NCBI RefSeq assembly: GCF_900177545.1
Contig: NZ_FXBQ01000001.1
Coordinates: 1,978,122 to 2,042,121 of the forward strand
From: Maritimibacter sp. HL-12
GTDB taxonomy: Bacteria; Pseudomonadota; Alphaproteobacteria; Rhodobacterales; Rhodobacteraceae
Direction: 5' to 3'
Length of the DNA: 64,000 nucleotides
The first letter of the stretch is position 1; each line of letters starts with the position of its first letter. The notes under the pieces are model-generated. The model was not told the origin of the DNA. It worked only from the letters and a program-made list of their open reading frames with translations, and made no database searches. Shown here in pieces: positions 49,649-58,712 of the stretch. Position numbers and translations under genes: made by a program.

Positions 49649-49720
49649 CTGTGTTGCGCACCGAAACCTGGTCTCGTCAGCAATTCTTTGCGTAGAGGCA
49701 AGGCTTCGTGGCAATGTGGG

Positions 49721-49753
49721 TTGAAGCGCGGCGACGAAACAATCTAGAGTTGT
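49721..49753 (+). promoter_or_regulatory. Promoter/operator-like region upstream of the LuxR-type gene
   Basis: TTGAAG (49721-49726), 18 bases, TAGAGT (49745-49750) form a promoter candidate. The inverted repeat ACAA-N7-TTGT (49739-49753), centred on a TCTAGA, overlaps its -10. This could be a lux-box-like autoregulatory site. Confidence 0.35.
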
Positions 49754-49813
49754 CAATGGCGTCGAGGGCCGAACCGGTGCCCCGGGTATCAGGGCAGGAA
49801 GTGAAGGACGCGC

Positions 49814-50425
49814 ATGACCGATACGCTCGGAATGGATCGGGGGCTGGCTCAGCTCTCCGACCTTGCACCCAAGGGCTACGCCCTCGGGCTTCACATCCGG
49901 TTTGCCTCCGCCCACCTGATGATTCAAACCTACGATCCGCGCTGGACCGAGATTTATACCGAGCGTGGCTACATGCTGGCCGACCCGATGGTGTTCTGGG
50001 GGTTCGGCAATGACGGCGCGATCCGCTGGTCGGAGATCCAGTTGCCCGATCCGCATGACATCATCGGCCAGGCACGGGAACACGGGCTCACCTATGGCGT
50101 GGCGGTGGCCCATGGGCCAACATCGTCGCGCACCATCGGCGGGTTCGCACGCGCTGACCGGGAATTCCGCGATGACGAGATTGCGCGGATCAGCGAGATC
50201 GTCAGACAACTCCACGCGGCCTCCGAGCCCCCCGAACAGCTGACCCCCGCACAGCGCATGGCCCTGCGCCTGATCGCGCAGGGCAACCGCCACGCCGAGG
50301 CGGCGGCGTTGCTCGGGATCTCCGAGTCGGCGCTCAAGGCCCGGCTGCGCTCCGCGCGTGATCGGTTGTTCGTGCGCACCACGGCCGAGGCGATCCAGCG
50401 CGCGCAGGAATACAAGCTGCTCTGA
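49814..50425 (+). CDS. LuxR-type autoinducer-binding regulator (solo)
   Basis: This 203-residue protein has an N-terminal autoinducer-binding domain with the conserved W44, Y48, D57-P58 and W72 seen in AHL-binding LuxR/TraR proteins, and a C-terminal GerE-type helix-turn-helix (about residues 142-203). GAAGGA sits 8 bases upstream. No luxI synthase lies nearby, so it is a solo that may respond to a signal from another locus or species. It follows the alpha operon terminator. Confidence 0.88.
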   Translation: MTDTLGMDRGLAQLSDLAPKGYALGLHIRFASAHLMIQTYDPRWTEIYTERGYMLADPMVFWGFGNDGAIRWSEIQLPDPHDIIGQAREHGLTYGVAVAHGPTSSRTIGGFARADREFRDDEIARISEIVRQLHAASEPPEQLTPAQRMALRLIAQGNRHAEAAALLGISESALKARLRSARDRLFVRTTAEAIQRAQEYKLL

Positions 50426-50473
50426 CCAGCTCCCCGGGAGCCGCCGAAAGCAAGACCGATGCCCGCCCGGGGC

Positions 50474-52825
50474 CTACTCGCCCCAAGGGATCCATGTGGT
50501 CTTCACCTCGGTGGCGTGGCGCAGGAATTCCCGACCCTCGCTTTCGGCATTGAACCAGTCGCGCGCCGCCGCGTTGTTCACCCATGTGCGCTTGAGGTTG
50601 CCCGCGCTCTCGTGTTCGACCAGCGCCGAAATATCCGCACCCGATTGCGCCCAAACCGCATCGACATCGAGGTGCCCGGCAAGCGTTCCCGCAAGGTCGT
50701 TGTGGAAACCGGTGAGAATGTTGACCACGCCTGGCGGCACATCCGAGGTGTCGAGCACTTGGTAGAAGTCGGTGGCTGCAAGCGGGAAGGGCTGGGAGGC
50801 GGCAAGCACCACCCGGTTTCCCATCGCGATGGCGGGGGCCATCAGCGAGACCAGCCCGAGCAGCGGGGCCTCGTCGGGGCAGAAAGCGGCGATCACGCCG
50901 ACTGGCTCATGCGTGGCCAGCGCGGTGCCGCGCAGGGGCACAGGTTTGGCCGCGCCGTCGAACTTGTCGGCCCACGCGGCATAGCTGAACAACCGCTCGA
51001 CGCTCTTTTCAACTTCCGCAGCGCCGCCGCGTTTGCCGGTCATCAGGTCGATCCGCTTGGCGAATTCGTCCGCGCGGGCGGCAAGGTTCTCGCCGATGTA
51101 ATACAGCACCTGCGCGCGCAGGTGCGCGCTGGCCTTGGCCCAGCCGGTGGCCGCGCGGGCGGCCTCTACGGCGTTGCGCGCATCCTTGCGGTTGGCCAGC
51201 CCCGCGTGCCCAAGGAGCGCGCCCTTCGGCGACCAGATTGCCCGCGTATAGCCGCCGTCGGGCCGGGCCTGCTTGCCGCCGATGTAGAGCTTGGCTGTGC
51301 GGTCAAGCTCGTCGACCTTCGCCTGCGCCGGGGCGGGGAAGGCGGTGATCGGCGTGAGCGGCCTGGTTTTGCCCTTTGGCCTGGTATAGGCCAGCAACCC
51401 TTCCCAGCCCCCTTCGCGTCCGAAGCCGGATTCACGCACGCCGCCGAAGCCCGCCGCCGCGTCGAAGGCGTTGGTGGTGTTGATCCAGACCACGCCCGCC
51501 GCCAGCTTCGGGGCCACGTCGAGCGCGAGGTTGATGTTTTCGCTCCAGAGCGTGGCGGCGAGGCCGTAGCGGGTGTTGTTGGCGATCTCCACCGCTTCGG
51601 CGGGGGTGCGGAAGGTGGTAGACACGAGCACCGGCCCGAAGATTTCCTCCTGCATCAGCGTGTCGGAGGGCGACAGGCCGGTGATCAGCGTGGGCGGGTA
51701 GTAAAAGCCGCGGTTGGGCAAGGTGCAAGGCGTCTGGTAGATCTCGCCCGCGCCCTTGCCTTCGTCGACGAGGTGCTGCACGCGGTCGAGTTGCACCCGG
51801 TCAACGAGCGCGCCCACGTCGATCGACTTGTCGAGCGGGTCGCCGATGCGCAGCTTCGCCATCCGGGCCTTGAGCTTGGCGTGGAACCGCTCGGCGATGC
51901 CTTCCTGCACCACGAGCCGCGATCCGGCGCAACACACCTGGCCCTGGTTAAACCAGATCGCATCGACCAGCCCCTCGATGGCGCTGTCGATGTCGGCATC
52001 ATCAAAGACGATGTAGGGGCTTTTCCCGCCCAGTTCGAGCGTGAGGCTCTTGCCGGTGCCGGCGGTGGCCTTGCGGATAATCCGCCCCACCTCGGTGGAC
52101 CCGGTGAAGGCGATCTTGTCGATGTTTTCATGCGCGGTGATCGCTTCGCCCACCCGCCCGTCGCCGGTGACGATGTTGACCACGCCGCGCGGCAGCCCGG
52201 CCTCGGTGCAGATCTCGGCAAAGAGCAGCGCGGTGAGCGAGGTGTATTCGGCCGGTTTCAACACCACCGTGTTGCCCATGGCGATGGCGGGGGCCACCTT
52301 CCAGGCCAGCATCAGCAGCGGGAAGTTCCACGGGATGATCTGCCCGGCGACGCCAAGCGCCTCACGGTCGGGCAGTTCTGCGTCCTGTAGCTGGGCCATC
52401 CCGGCGTGATAGTAGAAATGCCGCGCCACCAGCGGCACGTCGATATCGCGGCTCTCGCGGATCGGCTTGCCGTTGTCGAGGGTTTCGAGCACGGAAAAAA
52501 GCCGGGCGTGTTTCTGCACGAGGCGGGCCAGCGCGTAGAGGTGGCGCGCACGCTGGTGGCCACTGAGCTTCGCCCATTTCGGCTGCGCCCGGCGGGCGGC
52601 GCGCACGGCGGCGTCAACCTCGTCGGCCCCGGCCTGGGTGACATGGGCGAGCACTTCGCCATTGCCCGGGTTACGGCTTTCGAAGGTCTCGCCCGGCTCC
52701 GTCCAGTGCCCGTCGATGAACAGGCCGAAGCGGCGGCCATGCTTCTCCAGCCAGCCTTGCGCCTCGGTATCGCTTTCGGGGGCCGGCCCCCAGTCCATGG
52801 TTTCCAAGATGTCCTTGACGGTCAT
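50474..52825 (-). CDS. Two-domain aldehyde dehydrogenase (ALDH16-like)
   Basis: This 783-residue enzyme has a full ALDH domain with PWNFP (165-169), GSTEVG (242-247), the general base E265 in LELGG and the catalytic cysteine C298 in NQGQVCCAG. A second ALDH-like domain (about residues 490-783) begins KLYIGGKQARPDGG and has no catalytic cysteine. That layout is the ALDH16 class. ATG 52825 lies 4 bases after the deoC stop. In this pairing it would oxidise the acetaldehyde released by DeoC to acetate. Confidence 0.88.
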   Translation of the reverse strand: MTVKDILETMDWGPAPESDTEAQGWLEKHGRRFGLFIDGHWTEPGETFESRNPGNGEVLAHVTQAGADEVDAAVRAARRAQPKWAKLSGHQRARHLYALARLVQKHARLFSVLETLDNGKPIRESRDIDVPLVARHFYYHAGMAQLQDAELPDREALGVAGQIIPWNFPLLMLAWKVAPAIAMGNTVVLKPAEYTSLTALLFAEICTEAGLPRGVVNIVTGDGRVGEAITAHENIDKIAFTGSTEVGRIIRKATAGTGKSLTLELGGKSPYIVFDDADIDSAIEGLVDAIWFNQGQVCCAGSRLVVQEGIAERFHAKLKARMAKLRIGDPLDKSIDVGALVDRVQLDRVQHLVDEGKGAGEIYQTPCTLPNRGFYYPPTLITGLSPSDTLMQEEIFGPVLVSTTFRTPAEAVEIANNTRYGLAATLWSENINLALDVAPKLAAGVVWINTTNAFDAAAGFGGVRESGFGREGGWEGLLAYTRPKGKTRPLTPITAFPAPAQAKVDELDRTAKLYIGGKQARPDGGYTRAIWSPKGALLGHAGLANRKDARNAVEAARAATGWAKASAHLRAQVLYYIGENLAARADEFAKRIDLMTGKRGGAAEVEKSVERLFSYAAWADKFDGAAKPVPLRGTALATHEPVGVIAAFCPDEAPLLGLVSLMAPAIAMGNRVVLAASQPFPLAATDFYQVLDTSDVPPGVVNILTGFHNDLAGTLAGHLDVDAVWAQSGADISALVEHESAGNLKRTWVNNAAARDWFNAESEGREFLRHATEVKTTWIPWGE

Positions 52826-52829
52826 GGCG

Positions 52830-53837
52830 TTATCCCATCGCGTGCCGCCAGAGGGCGGAATACTGGCCGGTGACGTGGTGTTCGAGCTGGCGTTCGATGT
52901 CGCCGAGCAGCGAGGAGGCGCCGAAGCGGAAGAGGTGGGGGGTGAGCCAGTCGTCGCCCAGTTCTTCCTTGAGCAGCGACAGATACACCAGCGCATCCTT
53001 CGCCTTCGAGATGCCGCCCGCAGGTTTGTAACCGATGCGGATGCCGGTGCGCTCGAAATAGTCGCGGATCGCGCGCATCATCACGAGGGAGACCGGCAGG
53101 GTGGCGTTCACGCTTTCCTTGCCGGTGGAGGTCTTGATGAAATCGGCCCCCGCCATCATGCAGACCAGCGAGGCGCGGGCGACGTTGCGCAAGCTGCCAA
53201 GCTCGCCGGTGGCGAGGATCGTCTTGATGTGAGCGTCGCCGCATTCGCGGCGCATCTCGCGCACCTCGTCGTAGAGCGCCTGCCAGTCGCCGGTGAGCAC
53301 GTGGCGGCGGCTGATCACGATGTCGATCTCGCGTGCTCCGGCCTTGACGCTTTCACCGATCTCCAAGATGCGCAGCCGGTAGGGGCTGAGCCCGGCCGGG
53401 AAGCCGGTGGAGACGGCGGCGACGGGGATGCCGGAGCCTGCCAGCGCCTCGACGGCGGTGGGCACCATCTCGTGATAGACGCAGACCGCGCCGGTGTTGA
53501 TCGGGCCGACGCCGAGCGCGTCGAGCAGATCTTGCCGCACCGGTTGGCGGGCCTTGGCGCAGAGGCGGCGCACCCGGCCGGGGGTGTCGTCGCCCGCCAG
53601 CGTGGTGAGGTCGATCATGGTGATTGCCTTCAGGAGCCAGGCCGCCTGGTGATCTTTTTTCAGCGATCGGCGCGCGGCGATCGAGCCTGCCCGCCGTTCA
53701 ATCGCCGAGCGGTTGGCCTGGGCCGACATCACCCAGTCCATGTCGAGCGCCATGCCGGGATTGCGCGCCTCGATGGTCTGCGGCAGTTGCGTGCCCGCCG
53801 ACCTGTCCGTCACGCTCGCGTCGCTTTCGCGTTGCAC
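52830..53837 (-). CDS. deoC: Deoxyribose-phosphate aldolase
   Basis: DeoC cleaves 2-deoxyribose-5-phosphate to acetaldehyde and glyceraldehyde-3-phosphate. The 335-residue protein contains FIKTSTGKE with the Schiff-base lysine and GYKPAGGISK with the second lysine. The N-terminal part RNPGMALDMDWVMSAQANRSA is typical of alphaproteobacterial DeoC. I chose GTG 53837 because GGGAGG lies 5 bases upstream; GTG 53813 and a TTG at 53897 are alternatives. It is upstream of the ALDH16 gene in the same unit. Confidence 0.9.
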   Translation of the reverse strand: MQRESDASVTDRSAGTQLPQTIEARNPGMALDMDWVMSAQANRSAIERRAGSIAARRSLKKDHQAAWLLKAITMIDLTTLAGDDTPGRVRRLCAKARQPVRQDLLDALGVGPINTGAVCVYHEMVPTAVEALAGSGIPVAAVSTGFPAGLSPYRLRILEIGESVKAGAREIDIVISRRHVLTGDWQALYDEVREMRRECGDAHIKTILATGELGSLRNVARASLVCMMAGADFIKTSTGKESVNATLPVSLVMMRAIRDYFERTGIRIGYKPAGGISKAKDALVYLSLLKEELGDDWLTPHLFRFGASSLLGDIERQLEHHVTGQYSALWRHAMG

Positions 53838-54162
53838 CTTGTCCTCCCAAGCGCGGTTGCCTTGCGCGAGGGTCGCATGGGGGCGGGCGAATGGCAAGAT
53901 TTACCGAAAGGTCAAACCCGGGGCCGTGACGCTGCGTCATGGCATTGCCCGAACATTCCGCAAAACGCCGAAAAAATGCAAGTTTGCCAATGTATTGGGG
54001 CAAAAATCGGGGGAATCTGATTCCGTCGCTGAAAGAGTTGAGTCAACCGCTTCGCTGGGGCTACGATGCACCATCCGCGTGCGCGATACGGCTGAGTCCT
54101 TTTGCCTCATTTAACACGCCCCGCGCGCGTGTGACCCGACTAACAGAGAGGAGTCACGAATT
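53838..54162. promoter_or_regulatory. Divergent deoC/oppA intergenic region
   Basis: No gene is seen in these 325 bases. A promoter candidate for oppA is TTGAGT (54038-54043), 18 bases, TACGAT (54062-54067). An imperfect inverted repeat CCAAT-GT-ATTGG (53987-53998) with flanking TTTGC/GCAAA lies between the two units and may be an operator. No deoC promoter could be fixed. Confidence 0.4.
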
Positions 54163-55779
54163 ATGAATGTATCCACAAAATCGATCCTGATGGCCTCGGC
54201 GCTGGCCTTCGCCTCGCCGGCGCTCGCCGCTGCCCCCGAGGGCGTTGCGCTTGCCGACGACCAGACCTTCACCTACCGCGTGCTCGACGAGCACAGCTCG
54301 GTTGACCCGCAGATCGTTGAAGACGTTTCTGGCTCGGAGATCGTGCGCGACCTGTTTGAAGGCCTCTACAACCAGGACGCAGATGGCAACCTCGTGCCCG
54401 GTGTTGCCCTTTCGCACAGCGTGTCGGATGACCGTCTGACCTACACCTTCACCCTGCGCCCCGAGGCCAAGTGGTCGGATGGCAACCCGGTGACGGCGCA
54501 TGATTTCGTCTATGGCTGGCAGCGCCTCGCCGACCCGGAAAACGCCTCGCCCTACCAGTGGTATGTCGAGGTCATGGGCCTTGCCAACGCCGGGCCGGTG
54601 ATGGCCGGCGAAGCGCCGCTGGAAGATCTCGGCGTCAAGGCGATCGACGATCACACGCTTGAGGTGACGCTCGCGAGCCCGATGGCCTACTTCCCGCTCA
54701 CCACCACCCATGCCTCCACCTTCCCGAGCCCGAAATGGGTGATCGACGAGCATGGTGCCGACTGGATCAAGCCCGAGAACATCGTTTCCAACGGTGCCTA
54801 CGTTCTGACCGAGCACGTGCCGCAGGAGCGGTCGGTGCGCGAGCGCAACGAGATGTACTGGGACAACGAGAATACCGTGATCGACAGGGTCGAGGCGCTG
54901 GTGATCAACGACGAGAACGTGGCGCTGACCCGTTTCCTCGCTGGCGAGCTTGACCGCACGGAAGTGCCTGCGGGCCAGTATCCGGCGCTGAAGGAAGAAT
55001 ACCCGGACACCGCGCTGAGCTTCCCGCGCCTGTGCAACTACTACTTCAACTTCAACCTGTCCGAGGACGGCCCCGAATCCACCAAGGACGTGCGGGTGCG
55101 CCAGGCGCTGTCCTATGCCATCGACCGCGACATCATCGTTGAAAACGTGCTGCAGGGCGGGCAGTTCCCGGCCTATACCTTCACCCCGGCGGCAACCGCC
55201 GGCTTTGAACAACCGGAGACCGAGTACTCGACCTGGACCCAGGAAGAGCGCAATGCCAAGGCCAAGGAACTTCTGGCCGAAGCGGGCTATGGCCCCGACA
55301 ACCCGCTTTCGTTCAGCTACCTCTACAACACCGACGAGGCGCACCGGAAGGTCGCCATCGCCGTGAGCCAGATGTGGAAACAGACGCTGGGCGTTGACGT
55401 GACGCTGGAAAACCAGGAGTGGCAGACCTTCCTCGAAACCCGTGGCAACCACGATTTCGAGATCGCGCGCGGCGCCTGGTGCGGTGACTACAACGAAGCC
55501 TCGACCTTCCTCGATCTGGTTCAGACCAACTCGGGCTACAACGACGCGGACTATTCCAACGCCGAGGTCGACGAGCTGCTTGCCGAGGCGAAGTCGATGG
55601 AAGACCCGCAGGCCAACTACACCCGGGTTGAAGAGATCATCGCGGAAGAAATGCCGATCATCCCGATCTACCACTATGCCGGGGTCTACATGATGAGCCC
55701 GGAGATCTCCGGCTCGTGGCCGGTGCAGAACGTGGAACAGAACTGGTATTCGAAAGACCTCTACAAGGTCGCGCAGTAA
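54163..55779 (+). CDS. oppA: Peptide ABC transporter substrate-binding protein
   Basis: This 538-residue family 5 binding protein has a signal peptide (MNVSTKSILMASALAFASPALA, cleavage near residue 22-24) and the family motif SHSVSDDRLTYTFTLRPEAKWSDG. It captures oligopeptides in the periplasm and hands them to OppBC. It is the first gene of an oppABCDF operon, and a stable hairpin separates it from oppB. Confidence 0.93.
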   Translation: MNVSTKSILMASALAFASPALAAAPEGVALADDQTFTYRVLDEHSSVDPQIVEDVSGSEIVRDLFEGLYNQDADGNLVPGVALSHSVSDDRLTYTFTLRPEAKWSDGNPVTAHDFVYGWQRLADPENASPYQWYVEVMGLANAGPVMAGEAPLEDLGVKAIDDHTLEVTLASPMAYFPLTTTHASTFPSPKWVIDEHGADWIKPENIVSNGAYVLTEHVPQERSVRERNEMYWDNENTVIDRVEALVINDENVALTRFLAGELDRTEVPAGQYPALKEEYPDTALSFPRLCNYYFNFNLSEDGPESTKDVRVRQALSYAIDRDIIVENVLQGGQFPAYTFTPAATAGFEQPETEYSTWTQEERNAKAKELLAEAGYGPDNPLSFSYLYNTDEAHRKVAIAVSQMWKQTLGVDVTLENQEWQTFLETRGNHDFEIARGAWCGDYNEASTFLDLVQTNSGYNDADYSNAEVDELLAEAKSMEDPQANYTRVEEIIAEEMPIIPIYHYAGVYMMSPEISGSWPVQNVEQNWYSKDLYKVAQ

Positions 55780-55795
55780 ACTGTTCTGAAGCAAG

Positions 55796-55831
55796 GGGGC
55801 GTCGCGGCGATACTCGCGGCGCCCCGTCTTT
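55796..55831 (+). promoter_or_regulatory. Stable hairpin in the oppA-oppB spacer
   Basis: An 11-bp stem GGGGCGTCGCG (55796-55806) with CGCGGCGCCCC (55815-55825), one G-U, then GTCTTT. Such hairpins after a binding-protein gene usually protect its mRNA or reduce read-through, giving more OppA than permease. Confidence 0.6.
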
Positions 55832-55849
55832 CTGCCCGGGGGCCAAGTC

Positions 55850-56773
55850 ATGCTCAGTTTCATCGTTCGACGGGTTGCCGTGGCGATTCCGACGCTTCTC
55901 GTTCTGCTGATCATCAGTTTCTGGCTGATGCAGACAGCGCCCGGTGGCCCGTTCAATTCCGAGCGCCCCCTGCCGGCGCAGGTGCTGGCCAATATCGAGG
56001 CGAAATACGGCCTCGACCAGCCGATGTGGAAACAGCTCGTCGACTACCTCAAGGGGATCATCACGCAATTCGATTTCGGCCCGTCGTACAAATACAAAGA
56101 CCGCACGGTGAACGACATCATTGCGCAGGGTTTCCCGGTGACGCTGAAATACGGCGTGATCTCCTTCGTGCTCGCCATCGTTGTCGGCGGCGCGCTCGGC
56201 ATCGCGGCGGCGATCCGGCAGAATTCATGGCTCGATTATTTCGCCGTTGGCATCACCATCGGCGCGCAGGTGCTGCCCAACTTCGTGATGGCCCCGATCC
56301 TCATCCTCGTGTTCACGCTCTGGCTCGGCTGGCTGCCCGGCGGGGGGTGGAATGGCGGGCAGTGGGATCACGTCATCATGCCGGTGATTGCGCTGTCCAC
56401 GTCCTACATGGCCTCGATCGCGCGCCTTACCCGTTCCTCGATGCTCGAAGTGCTGCGCTCCAACTTCATCCGTACTGCCCGTGCCAAGGGCCTGCCCGAC
56501 CGGGTGATCATCTGGCGTCACGCGCTCAAGCCCACGATCCTGCCGGTGGTGTCCTACCTCGGTCCGGCCTTCGTCGGCATGGTCACCGGCTCGTTCATCA
56601 TCGACTCGATTTTCTCCACCGGCGGGGTGGGGTATTTCTACGTCAACGCCGCCTTCAACCGCGATTACGCGGTGATGATGGGGCTCACCTTCCTGCTCGG
56701 GTCGATGACGATCCTGTTCAACATGGTGGTCGATATCCTCTACGCGTGGATCGACCCCAAGATCCGGCTTTAG
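55850..56773 (+). CDS. oppB: Oligopeptide ABC transporter permease OppB
   Basis: This 307-residue inner-membrane permease has an N-terminal helix MLSFIVRRVAVAIPTLLVLL, TM helices and the EAA-like loop RTARAKGLPDRVIIWRHALK that contacts the ATPase. It forms the channel with OppC, 10 bases downstream. Confidence 0.95.
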   Translation: MLSFIVRRVAVAIPTLLVLLIISFWLMQTAPGGPFNSERPLPAQVLANIEAKYGLDQPMWKQLVDYLKGIITQFDFGPSYKYKDRTVNDIIAQGFPVTLKYGVISFVLAIVVGGALGIAAAIRQNSWLDYFAVGITIGAQVLPNFVMAPILILVFTLWLGWLPGGGWNGGQWDHVIMPVIALSTSYMASIARLTRSSMLEVLRSNFIRTARAKGLPDRVIIWRHALKPTILPVVSYLGPAFVGMVTGSFIIDSIFSTGGVGYFYVNAAFNRDYAVMMGLTFLLGSMTILFNMVVDILYAWIDPKIRL

Positions 56774-56783
56774 GGGGCAGCGC

Positions 56784-57725
56784 ATGTCGAACGGTCTGAC
56801 AACACTGAACCCACAGCAGCCGAGAACGGCGGCGATGGCCGAGCGCATGGCCGAGGTCAAGGGCCGCTCGCTCTGGGCCGATGCCCGCGCGCGTTTCGTG
56901 CGCAACAAGGCGGCGATGATCTCGCTCGTCGTGTTGGTCGCGGTCTTCCTGTTTGCCTTCTTCGGCCACCTTCTTACCCAATACGACAACGAAACCATCG
57001 ACTGGAACGTGCTCGGCAAGGTCAAGGAGCTTGGCAAGCCGTCCTTCGAGAACGGGCATTTCTTTGGCTACGACGACTCCGGGCGCGATCTCTTTGCGCG
57101 CGTTGTGCAGGGCACGCAAGTGAGCCTGATGGTCGGTGTGATCGGTGCTGGCATCGCGGTGATCGTCGGCACGATCTACGGCGCGGTCGCGGGCTATCTC
57201 GGCGGTCGGATTGACAGCGTGATGATGCGCTTCGTCGATATCGCGATGTCGGTGCCCTACATGTTCGTGCTGATCCTTCTGCTGGTGGTCTTCGGCAGGT
57301 CGATTGAAATGATCTTCGTCGGTATCGGGCTCACTGCCTGGCTCGACATGAGCCGGATCGTGCGCGGCCAGACGCTTTCGATCAAGAACAAGGAATTCAT
57401 CGAGGCGGCGGTTGCGACGGGCGTGCCTTCCTTCACCATCATCCGCCGTCACGTTGTGCCCAACCTGCTCGGCGTCGTGGTGGTCTATGCCACCCTGCTG
57501 GTGCCGCAGATGATCCTGACCGAGAGCTTCATCTCCTTCCTCGGGCTGGGCGTGCAAGAACCGCTCACCTCGTGGGGTGCGCTGATCTCGGAAGGCACCA
57601 GCACGATGAACTACGGCACGCTCTGGCAGCTGTTCTTTCCGCTGGCCTTCTTCGTCGTGTCGATTTTCGCCTTCTTCTTCATCGGTGACGGGCTGCGCGA
57701 CGCGCTCGACCCGAAAGACCGCTAG
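56784..57725 (+). CDS. oppC: Oligopeptide ABC transporter permease OppC
   Basis: This 313-residue permease has an N-terminal cytoplasmic segment, a first helix at about residues 45-65, GYDDSGRDLFARVVQG-type periplasmic loop and an EAA-like loop EAAVATGVPSFTIIRRHVVPN. It follows oppB closely and precedes oppD by 12 bases. Confidence 0.95.
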   Translation: MSNGLTTLNPQQPRTAAMAERMAEVKGRSLWADARARFVRNKAAMISLVVLVAVFLFAFFGHLLTQYDNETIDWNVLGKVKELGKPSFENGHFFGYDDSGRDLFARVVQGTQVSLMVGVIGAGIAVIVGTIYGAVAGYLGGRIDSVMMRFVDIAMSVPYMFVLILLLVVFGRSIEMIFVGIGLTAWLDMSRIVRGQTLSIKNKEFIEAAVATGVPSFTIIRRHVVPNLLGVVVVYATLLVPQMILTESFISFLGLGVQEPLTSWGALISEGTSTMNYGTLWQLFFPLAFFVVSIFAFFFIGDGLRDALDPKDR

Positions 57726-57737
57726 GAGCCCTGCGTC

Positions 57738-58712
57738 ATGACGCTTCTGCAAGTCCGCGATCTCAGCGTGACATTCGACACCCCCGACGGCACCGTGACG
57801 GCGGTGGACAGGATCTCGTTCGATCTTGCCCGCGGCGAAACCCTCGGCGTGGTCGGTGAAAGCGGATCGGGCAAGAGCCAGATGGTTTTCGCGATCACCG
57901 GGCTTCTGGCCCAGAACGGCCGCGCGACCGGCTCGGCAAAGCTGGAGGGGCAGGAGATTCTCAACCTGCCCAACGCGAAGATGAACCGGATCCGGATGGA
58001 GAAGATCGCGATGATCTTCCAGGACCCGATGACCTCGCTCAATCCCTACCTGCGAGTCTCCGACCAGATGGCCGAGGTTCTGGTGCATCACCGTGGTATC
58101 TCGAAGCGGGCCGCAGTGGCCGAAAGCGTTCGGATGCTCGACGCGGTGCGCATTCCCGAAGCGAAGGCGCGGGTGACGATGTATCCGCACGAGTTTTCCG
58201 GCGGCATGCGACAGCGGGTGATGATCGCGATGAGCCTCCTGTGCCAGCCCGACATCCTGATCGCGGATGAACCGACCACCGCGCTCGACGTGACCGTGCA
58301 GGCGCAGATCATGAAGCTGCTCGCCGATCTCCAGCGCGATTTCGGCATGGCGATCGTGCTGATCACCCACGATCTCGGTGTCGTCGCCGGGAGTTGCGCC
58401 GAGACGCTGGTGATGTATGGCGGCCAGGCGATGGAGCATGGCACCACCACGGCGGTCTTCGAGCGGCCGACCCATCCCTACACGATGGGGCTCCTGAAGG
58501 CGGTGCCCCGGCTCGACCGCGAAACCGAGAAGCTCGAAACCATTCCCGGCAACCCGCCCAACATGATGAACATGCCCGACGGCTGCCCCTTCGTGCCGCG
58601 CTGCGACTTTGCCACCGATCTCTGCTGGACCGTTCGCCCGCCGCTCGAACGGGCCGAGGGGTTCACCACCCGCACCCGCGCCTGCCGCCGCAGCCTGGAG
58701 GAACTGGCATGA
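57738..58712 (+). CDS. oppD: Oligopeptide ABC transporter ATP-binding protein OppD
   Basis: This 324-residue ATPase has Walker [10 protein letters not shown] (residues 40-48), the signature [12 protein letters not shown], Walker B ILIADEP, and the C-terminal OppD/DppD extension [14 protein letters not shown] with conserved cysteines (an Fe-S-type cluster has been reported for relatives). Its stop overlaps the oppF start by 4 bases. Confidence 0.96.
   Translation: MTLLQVRDLSVTFDTPDGTVTAVDRISFDLARGETLGVVGESGSGKSQMVFAITGLLAQNGRATGSAKLEGQEILNLPNAKMNRIRMEKIAMIFQDPMTSLNPYLRVSDQMAEVLVHHRGISKRAAVAESVRMLDAVRIPEAKARVTMYPHEFSGGMRQRVMIAMSLLCQPDILIADEPTTALDVTVQAQIMKLLADLQRDFGMAIVLITHDLGVVAGSCAETLVMYGGQAMEHGTTTAVFERPTHPYTMGLLKAVPRLDRETEKLETIPGNPPNMMNMPDGCPFVPRCDFATDLCWTVRPPLERAEGFTTRTRACRRSLEELA

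Noticed and set aside
55780-55849. oppA-oppB hairpin as a full terminator
   Set aside because: The T-run is short and broken (GTCTTTC), and the permease genes have no own promoter that I can see, so it more likely stabilises mRNA.
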